Notes: a model not told the origin generated them from the letters alone. A DNA stretch of 64,000 nucleotides from Lichina pygmaea (GCA_963422465.1 OY730173.1:3162001-3226000); one strand, 5' to 3'; counted from the first letter of the stretch, positions 47,615-60,049 are shown. Translations and numbers: made by a program.

Positions 47615-50368
47615 GCGCCACGGCCGTCGCGACGACGACGACGGAGACGACCGTCGTCGCCAGGCCACCAAGCGAACACGACGACTTCTAGGCGTGCGTC
47701 CCACTGTGGCTGAATCTGCGTTCCAGTTAACTTTGGCCTCGCCCCCTTTCTTCAAGACCCCACGTCCCGAGTGACAGTGCGACGAGTAGGAAAGATGATC
47801 TTACTTGAGCCACAGCGCGCCCGAGTCTGTTCCTTACAAAGGCCGCTCGGCCATCGTTCAGGATGTTAGTCCCGGCTGCCGGGAACTCGTCCGCTGCAGA
47901 CTAGAAGACCTAGCCCTCGTCGATTCCCCCCAAGGTTGGTGACGTTGAGCGTCGGTGGCACGATAGCGTTGAGACGGACAATTGTTTCTGTTGCAACGGC
48001 ATGAGAGCCTGCAGGTCGGACGGACGACCGCCATCTGCGCCGCGACGATGGCCCCGCCACCGTCGCTGTCATCGTCGTGGTTCGTACTCGTTTTTCGACC
48101 CCCTTCGCTGCCCCTCTTGCCCCCCACTGTGCTCCGTTGTCTGCGCCGGACCAAGTCTCCCTGCGCTTGCGCCCTGTTCCCCCAAGATGCGCGCCGTCTG
48201 CCGGATAGAGTTCCGCGCCGGCATGACTGACTTTCCCTTCGCAAGACGCAGTCGAACCAACCGTAGACGAAGCGATCCCGGGCCCTCCCTTCCTCTGTCC
48301 CCTCGAACCCTCCTCGCCCCCTTCGAGTCGTTCCGGCATGTGCTGAAGGCAGCGCAGGCGCGGGAAACGGGTCGTCAGACGACAGATCTGAGCAGGCTTC
48401 TTTCCGCCGGTGCGATCAGCGCTGTACCGGAGTACTTCAGGTTAACTCGGTACCTCGTAACGTATGCTTAAGGGGTTGCCCCAACCGGCTCGTGACGGTC
48501 AGTGGCCGAGGCCTGGGCTGTACAGGGCTCTTCTGCTTGCTGCGCTGTGCTCGTACAAAGGTGCTGTAGCCCGTACGGAAGGGGGATCGAATGGAAACGT
48601 CTCCAAAACGGGAGGGGGCGGGAAAGGCGGCGCGAGCGATCCCAGGTCGATCCCGTTCGTTCGCCTATTCGTTCATCTGTTCGGATTTTCGTTCTGTCCG
48701 GGGTCGTCGCAGAACTTCCATCTGAAGTTAGAAACAACTCCGGCCAAATGCGGACGTGGAGCCAGTGAGCAGGAAGGGAAGCAAGGAAGGAAGGGGCGGC
48801 ATTGTTGGCATCATGCGACGCGCGGTTGCCATCTCCTGGCGCGAGACACTCCGTCGTCCGCAGCCGGTAGTGTCAACGCCTTAGGGGCGCGATTAGAACC
48901 TGCAGCGCCGGCGACTGTCTGGACCCCGGCTGACGCCGGCGCGCGTCGCAAGGAGAAAAAGGAAACATCGCAGGAGTCCATGGAGGAACCACGATACGCA
49001 GAGGAGCGTCTCTGCGCAAGAATGCTGATCGTCGCGGCCGCGATAGGGGCTCGCGCCCTGCAACAAGTCTGCGTGCAGCCTGTCCGATCGGATTCTGACT
49101 ATCCTCCAAGGGAAAAGACAGATCTAGTAAGTCGAGTTGACCGTGCATGTGCCCGCAGCTGGGGGTCGATCCGGGGCTGCATTGCCTAGCCTTCACCACC
49201 GTGTTCGACGTGTTTCAAGGATCAGAATTCGCCTCGACCGTGGATGGGTACCGGCTTGCACGATAAGGGGGGTCCCGCAGGCGAAAAGACGTGTTGGTTG
49301 ATTGCATTGAATTCGTACAGTGTGCTGGAACAGCAATATGTCCTGGTAGAGAACCGAAGATGATGGGGGAATGGATGATCTAGAAGACGGGTCCCTGGCC
49401 ATTGCATCTGCACTGCGCGTGGTCGCGACGCCGTACGCTGTCGTCGCCTCCCTTCTCCCCGCGGCATCTTGATAGGCCAAGGGCCGTCCTCGCCTAGTCT
49501 GCTAATGTAGTGAGTCTGCGGGCGCCACTATTGTCTTGGTTTCGGGACTGACTTGGCAGGCTGTTCCGTATTATGCGTACGTCTGTACGTACACCGCACT
49601 CCTTAGGGGTCGATTCCGTGGGGAGAGTCGCTATCTTGACATCTCAGCCACCTCGGTCGGACTCGCTGGCGCAACCGCGACGCCACGACAGGGTTCAGCG
49701 AACATGGTCCTGGTCGCCGAGCGCCACAATACTCGAGAAATGAATAGCGATCACTTTGCTTGATGGGAATGTGTCCGACTAACTTGACCTGCGAGTGAAC
49801 GCATCGTCAACACTTTACCCAATCGATGAAGTGAGGAAGTGTCGAAACCCGGAGCACGTGATCAGGCGTTGAGGACGTGTAAAGGACAGCTGAAACTGAA
49901 ACCGCGTGATAAAGCCAATACCATGAGACTGGGGGCTGTTCAGACTCTAGAGTAGAAATCGCAAGACTGTATTCTAGCACTTGTGACCATCGTGAAGCTC
50001 CCTTGATGACCGCAGTGGTCCTGATGCCTCGTCGACGCATATCGGGCATCATTTTGAAGGTGCCTGGGAGACGCGTCGTGATGAGCATGTCCGGGTGTCG
50101 TGCTGACTAAGCGACGGATTTACCCGTTACGGCAGTCTGTTGATAAGCGGATCGGATTTTCTATTGTTCCGGCCTGCATCACCAACCACAACAAACATCC
50201 GTCGCGACAACATTTAATCCGAACTTTTTTGGTGAAGCCCGCCCTTTTGGATGCCCTCACTTCGCTAAGCTGGCCATCTCCGGGGCACGTGTGGTGTTAT
50301 ATCTTGGAGGCAAGGTCATAGCGCACTTGGAAATTCGGAAAGAGATTCTTTTGTGGACACAGAAGGAG

Positions 50369-50370
<2 letters not shown>

Positions 50371-50400
<30 letters not shown>

Positions 50401-50412
50401 AGAAGAAGAAGC
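50371..50412. repeat. (GAA)n microsatellite
   Basis: Run of about 12 GAA/AGA units with one GAG interruption, about 400 bp upstream of the cyclin start; a purine-only strand in the cyclin promoter or leader. Confidence 0.9.
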
Positions 50413-50804
50413 TGCGAACCCTGCCCTGATCCCAACGTCAACAACGGCCAATTGAAAACCTTGAAAAAGGTATATCATCTCGACCGTCCTCCTTCTCCTC
50501 TCCTTCTTCTTTCTATCTGCTGTTCGCCTTCGACATACTCGTACTACGCCTCTACTACTATTGTCAGATCCCCAAGTCACAGCTCAAAAGGATCCATATT
50601 CTCCTCGGCTCTATCGTTCCCTGCATACTTTGATGGTCAGCACTTGACAATCCTCGACGGCTAGACGGATCGACGAATAGACGCTCTACAGCAGCCCCCT
50701 CATTCCGCGATCGGTCCAGCGTCGGCTCGTCGATCGTCGACGACGTCGCTCGCCGCGAGCCGAACCGAATCGGTCAACGGGTGATAAGCTCGCCGTCGTT
50801 CGCG

Positions 50805-52869
50805 ATGGACGCTAAGGTCAGTGTCCCCTGCTATCACGGCTCACGGTCTCGAGCACCGAGCCCTGCAACCTCCAGTCGCCTCCAGCGCGTGATCGGCGAC
50901 GCCTCTGCGAGAGTTCTTGCGGCTATTAACACCCCCTTATGTCACTCAATTGCACCCGCCATCTCGCATCGCGGCCCTGCTACGCATGTCAGCGATTTCA
51001 GCCGCTGACTCGAACTACTCGCATCCAGCCACAGAGACCGCCTCGAGCGCCCCGCCCCGTGGAGATGGACGAGAACGCCTCGGCCGTGGGGCCCAAGATG
51101 CTACATCAGCGATTCAAGTCGACCAGTGCCTTGGCGGCGGCGGTGCCGGGCAACACGGGGTTCAATGGCGCCGTCAAACGGACCGCGTTCGCCGAGATCA
51201 GCAACCTCAACCGCAGGGTGGTGCAGGACGACTCGAACATTGGAACCAAGAGTCCCGCCGTGCTTGCCGAAAAGGGAGCGGCAGCTCAGCGCAACGAGAA
51301 AGGCTCGACGGCTGCGCTGCTGCGGCCGGCCCAACGAGGCCCCTACCTGGCGCCCGGAGTCCCGCAGGAGAAGATCGACGCTCTTATCCGAGAGGAGGGC
51401 TTGAATCCTGCCCTTGCGGCCATGGCTGCCACGGTCACTGCGCCGCTCACGTACCGCGTCTTCAACAACAGGCGCTCGGCCGTCTTCGAGCCAGAGATGC
51501 TCGTCTACAAAGACAACGAGAATGAGGCGCCCAAGCAGGCGGCCCCGGCCGACGACGACGCCGCACAGCGGCGAACTTCCAAAATCGCCAAGGTTCCCGA
51601 GCCCGCCAAACCGGCCGCAGTCAATGCCAACGGTCACCAGTCGCGTGCCATCCTCGCGCTGCAGGAGGCCAAATCCGAGGCAGCCAAGGAGACCCGCGCC
51701 GACGTGGCTCGGGACGAAGTGGTCGATGTCAAAGGCGACTCCCAAGGCCATCGGCCGTCGATCCCGCCGCCCCACTTGAGCGAGCTCAACGAGCCTTCGG
51801 AGCGGTCGGGCGACGACGACGAGCAGCACGGGGCGGATGAGGCTCTGGCAACGCAGCCTGCGACCACGGCGTCCTTTGAGCATGCCGTCGAATCAGCGTA
51901 CAAGGAGACGGAGAACCAATCCGGCGAGGATGACGAGTACCACTTCGTCGAGGACGATGGCTACACGACGGCGCGGTCGTTCCGCTCGCGCGGCGACAAC
52001 ACGACCGGGGGTGCGCCGACGGTGGTCTTCCCGCCGCGCACGATGCCCAAGGATCGCATCGAGCTCATTGCCGCGAAGCGTCTCATCGAGAGGTCGATCA
52101 CGGCCGAGCAGATCGAGGAGGACGTGTTCGACCCCAGCATGGTAGCAGAATATACCGAAGAAATCTTTGAGTACCTGGCCGAGCTCGAGGTAAGTTTGGC
52201 GGATCCGAAAGTATGAAACCGCGCTAAGCAGAGGCTCGGATTCGGCCGCGAAACAGATCAAGATGCTGCCGAACGCGCACTACATGGACAACCAGACCGA
52301 GATTCAATGGTCGATGCGGTCCGTGCTCATCGACTGGATCATCCAGGTGCACGCTCGTTTTCATCTGCTGCCGGAGACGCTGTTCCTGAGCGTCAACTTC
52401 GTCGACCGGTTCCTGTCGTGCAAGATCGTGTCGCTCGGCAAGCTGCAGCTCGTCGGCGCGACGGCGCTGCTGATCGCGGCCAAGTACGAGGAGATCAACG
52501 CGCCCTCGATCCCGGAGATGGTGTACATGGTCGACAGTGGCTACACCGTGGACGAGATCCAGAAGGCCGAACGCTTCATGCTCAGCATGCTCCAGTTCGA
52601 GCTTGGCTGGCCCGGTCCCATGAGCTTCCTGCGTCGGGTCTCCAAGGCCGACGATTACGACCTGGATACCCGCACCCTTGCAAAGTACTTTCTCGAGGCC
52701 AGCGTCATCGACGAGCGCTTCGTCGGCTGTCCGCCCAGCTTCATCGCCGCCGGCGCACATTGTCTGGCTCGGTTCATGCTCAAGAAGGGAGACTGGGTGG
52801 GTTTTACGTTTCTTCTCCACCCTTGATATCAGACGCGTCATGCCGCCCAGCCCTCTCCCTCCTTCTTCC

Positions 52870-52903
<34 letters not shown>

Positions 52904-53230
52904 ACCCAACGAATAACCTACAAAGCCCACTACTAACAAGCTTTCCTTCGAAAAACACAGAGCCCCGCGCATATGTACTACTCGGGCTACACCTTCTCTC
53001 AGCTGCGCCAGCTGATGACGGTGCTGCTGGACACGCTGGACGACGCGCGCGCGCACCACACGGCCGTGTTCGAGAAGTACATGGACAAGCGCTACAAGCG
53101 CGCGGCTCTCTTCGCCGAGGCGGAGCTGACGAAGCACTGCTTCCGTCTGCCGACCCTGGCCGAGCTCGAGCCGAACGGCTACCATCCGATCCTAGGCTGC
53201 TCCCCCTCCCTCTACGAGGATTGGTGCTAG
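50805..53230 (+). CDS. B-type mitotic cyclin (660 aa)
   Basis: Regulatory partner of Cdk1 driving G2/M; degraded by the APC. Four exons: 50805-50816 (only MDAK), 51029-52189, 52257-52796 and 52961-53230. Intron 1 (212 bp) has a GTCAGT donor and gives MDAK-PQRPPRAPRPVEMDENASAV. Intron 3 (164 bp) contains C32 and a perfect TACTAAC branch site. The destruction-box candidate is R55-TAFAEIS-N63, with Phe where Leu is usual. A long acidic, disordered region precedes the cyclin box, which starts around residue 391 (MLPNAHYMDNQTEIQWSM-RSVLIDWIIQVH) and includes VDRFLS and LLIAAKYEEI. The C-terminal cyclin fold (KGDW-SPAHMYYSGYT) ends GCSPSLYEDWC. If the mini-exon is wrong, the alternative start is the ATG at 51065. 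Confidence 0.92.
52872..52903. repeat. Poly(C) run, 32 nt, in cyclin intron 3
   Basis: Uninterrupted C32 lying 28 bases before the TACTAAC branch site of the last cyclin intron. Confidence 0.9.
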
Positions 53231-53276
53231 AATCCCGACCGGTGACCGCGTGGGTGCTTGTGTCGGGGAAGAGAGT

Positions 53277-53304
53277 GGGGGGGGGGGGGGGGGGGGGGGG
53301 GGGG
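53277..53304. repeat. Poly(G) run, 28 nt, just after the cyclin stop codon
   Basis: Uninterrupted G28 beginning 47 bp after the stop, so probably in the cyclin 3' UTR. Complementary in principle to the C32 tract in intron 3. Confidence 0.9.
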
Positions 53305-53509
53305 CGAGAGAAGTCCGTCGGTGTTTGTTGTCGACCTTGCATTGGCCGTCTGATCGTCCGTCGACTACTCGTTCCATCTTGCGTCATCTTCCGTTGTCGT
53401 CCGCGAAGCACTCGTCTGCGAAGCACTCAAGAACAATGGCGACGACGAAGGCGACAATGACCGTCCATCGACGACCGACCGACCAACGATCGACCACCAA
53501 CAACCCCCT

Positions 53510-53515
<6 letters not shown>

Positions 53516-53540
<25 letters not shown>
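53516..53540. repeat. (CT)n microsatellite
   Basis: About 12 CT units; a second (CT)n tract of similar length lies at about 53911-53938. Both are in the cyclin 3' flank. Confidence 0.85.
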
Positions 53541-53907
53541 CCCTTCTCTTCCCGACCAAAAGAGACCGCGCACACTTGACGACCGAACGAAACTCCACAC
53601 CCACCCCGAAGAAGAATCAAAAAGAAGAACACCAGCAGTTGATGGCCTAACCCAATGACGACTTTTCCCGGTTACCAAACACGGAGTGGGATGGGAGTGT
53701 GGGATATGGGGGTCTGGCGCAACGGGCTTTTTCTCTCTCTTTTTTTTTTTTCTTCTCCTCTCTTCTCTAATACCTCCTTCCCCCGCGAACCAGTGTTCAT
53801 CACATCTCGTCACGCAGTATCTTACTCCACCTACCGACCATTGCTTCTTTGCTTCTTCTATGCTTCTTCTTTTGCTGCTTACCTACCTTTACCCACCCCA
53901 TCGATCT

Positions 53908-53942
<35 letters not shown>

Positions 53943-56900
53943 TACACTCGGGCATGATTCCCAGGGGCGTCTCAGGGTGTATGCGTGTGTCTGTGTGTGC
54001 GCAGGATCAGGAGGAGGAGGAGTTGTTGCTTTCTTCCCTCTCTTCTTCTTCTTCCTCTTCTTCTTCTTTCTGCCGTCATGGCTTTTCCTTTGCTTTTCGT
54101 TCTTTGCTACCTAATAGATATCACACTCTCACACGCCTGCGTCCCTCTTGTCAATCTTGCTTAGTGGTGTGTGAGCTGTAGTTTGTAGGATGTGTGTGTG
54201 CTGTGGGATGTGTGGCTTCGAGGATGTGTGCTGTACAGTGCGTGCTGTGCCTTGGATTCTGTGCTCTGTGTGCTGTGTTTCATGTGCTGTGCTCCATGTG
54301 CCTGGTCACATGTGCCGTGCATTGTGTATTACAAGTGAATCCTTTGCTATAAGCACTGCTGTATCAACAATGACGATGACCACAACCCCCTCACCAACCA
54401 GGGCACTGTCACGGGAGCCTGGGGACTCGGCATGGTGACCGCAAGGCAATATCTCTATATACCGTACCGGAAAGCAGGAGACGTTCAAGAAGACCACAGT
54501 TCAGACTTGCCACGGTCCAGTCATGAGACAATGACCTTTTCATGTCTAGGATATCTAGACTAGACAGAAGAAGAAGAGGAGGAGAAGGGAGAAGAAGAAG
54601 ACAGCTCGTGATGCTGCTCAATGACAGAAGGTCCAGTTCTTTCGCAATTCCTTTATCATTCTTATCATTCCTTGCTCATCGTGCAACATTTTGATAGGTC
54701 CTCGAGAACGTAGCCATTGTAAGATATAATCATTGCCCATAGAGTAGGCGCTGGCTCCTGGAAAAATCTTAGAGCTGTACCGTATCCCGCAACAGATGTC
54801 CACCCCCCTCCCCCCTTTCGAGCCACAAAGGACAACATTTCCTCGTTGCTGAGAGTCGGCTAGGTTCAGACTCCGAGTCCACAGTAGTACTCCCGGTTTC
54901 TCTACCCTCGTGCGTGATCTTGCTCGAAGTCATCGATGAGGTCCTTGGCCTTCTCCCTGTAGGGCTGTACCATTCCATCCTTCATGCTCAGGCCATACGG
55001 CAGCCCCTACCAGCGGACAGGCCATCCTGCGACTGTCTTCTGTGCCTCGACCGTGGCGACGTCCACGGCGATCTAGCAGGCGTTCAATTCCAAGTCGTCT
55101 GGCGAGGACCTCTCGTGGTCTGTAGGCATCGTCGACAGGTGGCGTGCGGTGGCTCCGAATGTGTCGGTGTCGTCTCTGTAATTGGAGCAAGGAGACTTCT
55201 TCGTGGCTCAACGTTGACTGCACCGTAGGCTCCTGAGGCTGGTCGAGTCTTGTGAGGATTCAGAATGTGATGATAGCTAGCTGTCGACTGTCGGACCAGG
55301 GCCAGGAGTCTAGAACAGTCGAGATTGAATCTCGACGTCTCGAGGATCCAATCAAGCGACCTTCTCCAATAGGAGACCTACTGGTCATGTTGCTGGTTCC
55401 TCTCTGGGTTCTGCTGATTCTTCTCTGGGCCCTAATGGGCTTCTCCGCTGGCCTTTGATCCGTCCACGGCCACCAACATTTGCGGCCTGGTCTTCTCGGG
55501 CCTCGTGAGGCTAGTTCTTTTCTTGCCGGAATGCTACGCAGGCTTCTTTCTCTGTGCGCGCATCTCGGATACAAACTGCCCTTCTGGCTGGCTTCGGTCC
55601 TAGGTGGCCCCTGCCTTCTTTTGCTGGTCTCCGCGACCTTTTGCCACCATCGTGGCCTTGCGACTGGGCTGCTCTGAGCGGCCGCTGGTCAAGATGGTTG
55701 ACGCGACGAATCCTGAATGCCGGATGATCTCGGTGGGGTGTCTGGGCTCGCACTCCTTGGCTGCCCACGGACTTATGATCTTCTGGATTCTGTCGTCTGA
55801 TCGCTCCAACCCTTAGCGCCAAGCGGAGTGTTACTAACGACAAATCCCCACATAGACGTGAAGAACTTGGAGACAGCGGATGTGTTTCCGAAATTATACT
55901 CAGAGGAGATCTATATAGGTCCAGTAAGGTCACATATGGGACAGCTTGACGACGTGCGAGCGCAGGGTGATCTTTCCGCCACGACGTATGTACTCAGCTT
56001 GAGCCATGGTCGGCCCGTGGTCGGCCCGCACTCTCCGTCGCAGTCCACTTGATATTGGCTTAGGACTGCTATTCTGCATTGTTGTCCTGGTTCTGAAGTG
56101 CTGGAGGGTGGTAGACTTGGGGCTATTCCACGAATTCTCGGCTTTGACAGACTCCAGCTGTGTCATAGAGATGACTGGGTGGGCTCTTATGGTTGCGAGG
56201 TGTTGAGAAAAGCTTATGGACTAATCTGTCTGTTTACCTGTTGACTCTGAAAGGACCTAGACATTAGATTGCAACTTTTGGGTGCGTCTTAGCACTTGGT
56301 GTCGTATATTCATGATGTAGCTGCAGGTAGACTGCATGTCTTTTTGCATTCTTGTATATTAGGTAGTCGATCTTGGTCTTGAGTGGCAATATGTAGTTCC
56401 TTGCGCCATGACCTGTAGGTGCTGGGATATTGTATCACTTCTTTATGCGGGCAGTGAGAAAGTCAACTGTATCTTTCGCTGTATGCGGGAGGATGACCAT
56501 GTCCTCAGATATTTGCTGGGCCCGGCCCAGGTCAGCCATAGCGTATTGACTATTTGCCTAGAAGCAGCAGCCTAGTTGGCATGGATTGGTCTATAGAGGT
56601 GTTGATCAGCTTGAGTGTCACTTTGTGGGTTTCGAAGACTGCGAATACCTGGTCGGTGCCCTCTGTATGCGAAGGTCTAAGTGTTCTTTTCTTAATATCC
56701 CCAGGTATCAACTCCACCAGAGCAGTACCAGTTGAAAGACCAGACAGCCCACATATCTGTCGTATTCCTGGTGGACACTTTGCCCAACTACGTAATATCT
56801 TGAACCAGAATCAGCAGTCCCCTTTCCCTTGGGTGACTCACATCTGTGACGACCTCAGTCGACAATAACATCAGAGATGACTGTAAGTGAAGTGTTGTCT

Positions 56901-58852
56901 TGGATGAGGAGCGACATCTGCTTGATAGCATCGTCTGTAGAGCTGTTTCGACTTTTCTCATCCCGGCGCATTGTGTCTCCTGGCTTTGGAATGAAGTTGG
57001 TTGGCTTCAACGAGGCTGGATCAGTGGTTGGTAGATGGGAGATCTCCATTTCCTTTGTTTCATCTTGTCTCTTGACCTGCGAAATATCCGGGGCGAGCAG
57101 CATTCTTCCGTGATGCCAGCACAATCTTGCTAAGGTGTTAGCAACGCTACGAGGTAATGAGAACAATCGTTAGTTTAGGTGATTACAGACACTTACTACA
57201 TTTGATAGACTGACGAGCCGTTCTCCACTTGGTTCTTAGGTCGAACGAGGATGAATATTGCGGTATCTTGATCATCCCTCGTGGCCTTTGCTAATCAGCC
57301 TTTGACCTTGTGCAAGAGATCGTGAGCTACTTGCCCACACGATGTACCGGCTGGGGAGCCCAAGAGACTGGCTCAAGCATGTGTAATCGGGCTACACTCG
57401 ATGACGTATTTACCGGTGAAGGGTCCATGGACATGATCATAGGTAAAAGCAATTCTGACTCTTTCCACAGCGTTAGCTCTCCCTCTAACACAGTGTCTCC
57501 TAAGTTTAGGCCAAACCAGTCTCGGGAAGCATACAAGCGTGGCCATACTGCTATAGGTTTGAACTCACTTTACCTATCAACGATCACGTCCACGGACCCC
57601 CTCCATAGTCCCCTTTCCATCTCAGACGACTGGGTAGATGGGAGTTGTAGCATACTGTACTCGTATTTTGGTGGAACCAGAGAACAGCGGGCAGGGAACT
57701 TTTCCTGGTCGAGGAGTCTAGCTGATTGCCGTATCGATCTGTGCCATCGTAGTTCCATACCGGTACCGGTACAACACCAGCAGAAACTGTGCGGAGTACG
57801 ATGTCGGGTCCTGAAAACTCTCCACGACTTTCCGCGCAAAGCGCGCAAGTTTCGATGATGGAGAAAGTCCGAGAAAGTCCTGGAAAGACCGACGTAGAAA
57901 GGGACGCCGCTTACACAGATGCCCGAGGAACACGCCTCGACCAGCCGAACACGACTATGTGGATACAAATACTACGCACACAGGTGATGGGGCACCTCTA
58001 CTAGATTCGAGGCAGCTGCAGATAGGAGACCAAGACAGTTAATTACCTATCTGCCCAGCTTCCTGGCCTCATAGCTCGAAGATGAATATCACGAGTCTTC
58101 TAGCAACCTCGCGATAAGCCTTTTCATGCGCAGTTCAAGCAGAGTTTGTGGGCTTGGTCAGCGAGGCCCCCAGTTGAAGCGGACCTGTCGAGAACCTTTG
58201 ATATCAGTCTCATCAAGCTTGGTGGTTAGTACCTACGCACGTATACGTATATGCCGGGTTGGAAGCTGAGAATACTCTTCCACCTGAACCTTGGTAGCGT
58301 CGCAATGGCACATCACCACTCTGCCAACTACGGCAAAAGCGATGCCACTGGTCACCTCAGGGACGGTGATTGCTGCAGTGTTCAGATATATTGCCAACAG
58401 TACTATACATCACAACTGACAAATTGTGTCAAGATACATACATACAGCCTGTATGTTCTGTAGACATGGAGTCAGGTCCACCAAGAACACTGACCACCAA
58501 GTTGCTGAAAGACTAGAGTAGCACTATTACTGTCAAAGCAGGGCACAGCATAACTGTGTACTTGGCCAGCGCTATTCCCCCTCATCTCCACTAGTTACTT
58601 AGCTGGAGCAGCAAGCGCACTCAACATTGAACAGCCTCTCGGTAGGGGGGGTGGAATATATTGTCTGCATTCTTGCAAGCTGTTTTCCATCGGGTGTTTC
58701 ATAGACTCCCCAAAAAGAATATCTTGCAGTCCACATGTCCAGCTGCCAGCTTCATCACAGGTTGAGTTGATACTTCAAGAGAGGTTTGTCTTGGATGAAA
58801 AAGAACATTGTTAAGGCCTAGGCCGGAACAGCCCAGGTAAGCGAGGGAGGAG

Positions 58853-59199
58853 TGTTAGTCATGCGGAACAACATCCGACCGATCCGGTGGACGAGCAGGA
58901 GCTAAGCGAGGAGCTCGTCCGGTGGACGAGCAGTCCCTAAGCGAGGAGCTCGTCCACGCAAAAGGATGATACCCCTCGAGGAGACCCCCCCCCCTCGGGG
59001 CATCTGTATAAAGACCCCCCAAAGGGCCCGGAGGGATTAGCTCTCCAGGCTGAACACCAATGCACACATCGTACTGAGACAATAGCACAGGAGAGTTACC
59101 CCACCTGTCTATTCCTCTACCGAGTCCCTGTCTAGAATCCGCCCTGCGAAGCAGCAAGACCGAACCGCCTTCTGTGTGAACCCGGCCCGGCCTTTAACA
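58853..59199 (+). mobile_element. LTR-like fossil (347 bp), retrotransposon family undetermined
   Basis: Begins TGTTAG and ends TTTAACA, a TG...CA structure with a 5-bp terminal inverted repeat (TGTTA/TAACA). It contains a TATAAAG near 59009 and a GC-rich 5' third. It is immediately preceded by a polypurine tract (GAGGGAGGAG), as expected before the 3' LTR of a plus-oriented element. The five bases on each side differ (AGGAG, AACAT), so it does not look like a solo LTR with intact target duplication. I saw no second copy in the window, and no recognisable gag or pol next to it, so the element is broken. Age and family cannot be set without a second LTR. Confidence 0.5.
58886..58955. repeat. 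35-bp tandem direct repeat with hairpin arms
   Basis: Two 35-bp copies (58886-58920 and 58921-58955) differing at three to four central positions. Each begins GGTGGACGAGC and ends GAGCTCGTCC, so each copy can fold with GGACGAGC pairing to GCTCGTCC. Lies inside the LTR-like fossil. Confidence 0.85.
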
Positions 59200-60049
59200 A
59201 ACATCTAGTACCTCTGTACAGAGTACGATACATAGAACAAGTTACCCAGGATAGATTGCCTTGGAGAGCTGCACACCATAACAGCTGCACGCTAGGACAC
59301 AACAGGACAGGGCAGGACAGAACAGAATAGGACAGCATGGCCAAGCATCACAGAATAGGTAAGACAGAGGATCCAGCCCCCCCTCCTGTAGGATTAAATA
59401 CAGCTGTATGTTTCTAGATACACAGCAAAGTAGACTTGGAAAAACAGCTTGCAGAGCACAGAAAAAAAAGTGTATGACATGGCACAGAGGAAGGTGTGAG
59501 GTCTGGCAGAGCAGATGAGTGTGAGTGGGTGAGTGGAGGTGGATGAGTTGCTGACACAGGTGGATAGATAGGTACATAGGTGAGTACATACAACTATGTA
59601 GTGACAGCAGATCAGAGTGGAGGGTGGTGTGAGTGGTATCACATGACATGGTTGAGTAGAGGATGGTTGTGTGTAGCCAAGAAGGCAGAATGGGATCAGG
59701 TGAAGTAACTTAGAGTGTAGCAGGAAAGAACAGGGTGCACAGGCAAAGGCACACACAGAGAGACATGTATATAGGTATATACATGCAGAGACAAATGGCG
59801 TGTGCACCAGATGGAGGATGAGCACCTGTACTAACGCATCGAAGAACGCACAAACAAGAACACAGACAAGTTACGCTAGAAAGAGCAAGCGGCGAACAGC
59901 AAGGGAGTATATCATCAGTAAAGGAACATCGTCAATGGCAGCAGAGCAATTAGAGTGGAGTTGGAGTTCGGAGCGAGTGAAATCTAAATCAATGGAATTG
60001 ACAACATGACCCGTCCGTAAGATTGGGTCCGATATGGGGTCGACGTTAG

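Larger units (their letters stand above)
45633..50804. other. 5.2-kb divergent intergenic region, Zn2Cys6 gene / cyclin B
   Basis: No supported gene on either strand. Long frames such as 46265-46615, 46449-46928, 47866-48339 and 48464-49189 are low-complexity or overlap antisense. It holds a G31 run, AG-, CTG- and GAA-repeats and the promoters of two regulators. Long leaders, uORFs or a non-coding transcript are possible but nothing in the sequence proves them. Confidence 0.5.
53231..60049. other. 6.8-kb gene-poor block between cyclin B and the C2H2 factor
   Basis: No intact gene recognised. 53231-54120 is full of G, CT and TC simple repeats. From about 54600 to 58850 base composition is noticeably more AT-rich than the gene regions, and there are many short fragments of open frame, mostly on the minus strand, which look like decayed coding sequence but match no family I can name. 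An LTR-like fossil lies at 58853-59199. 59205-60000 is made of degenerate short words such as GGACAG and GTGAGTGG. No tRNA seen. Confidence 0.55.

Noticed and set aside
47498-47755. Minus-strand polyglutamine/polyarginine frame
   Set aside because: Produced by the compound CTG/GCC repeat; no flanking domain or gene structure.
48464-49189. 241-codon plus-strand frame in the cyclin upstream region
   Set aside because: Gly/Arg/Ala-rich without motif; no supportive neighbours or splice partners.
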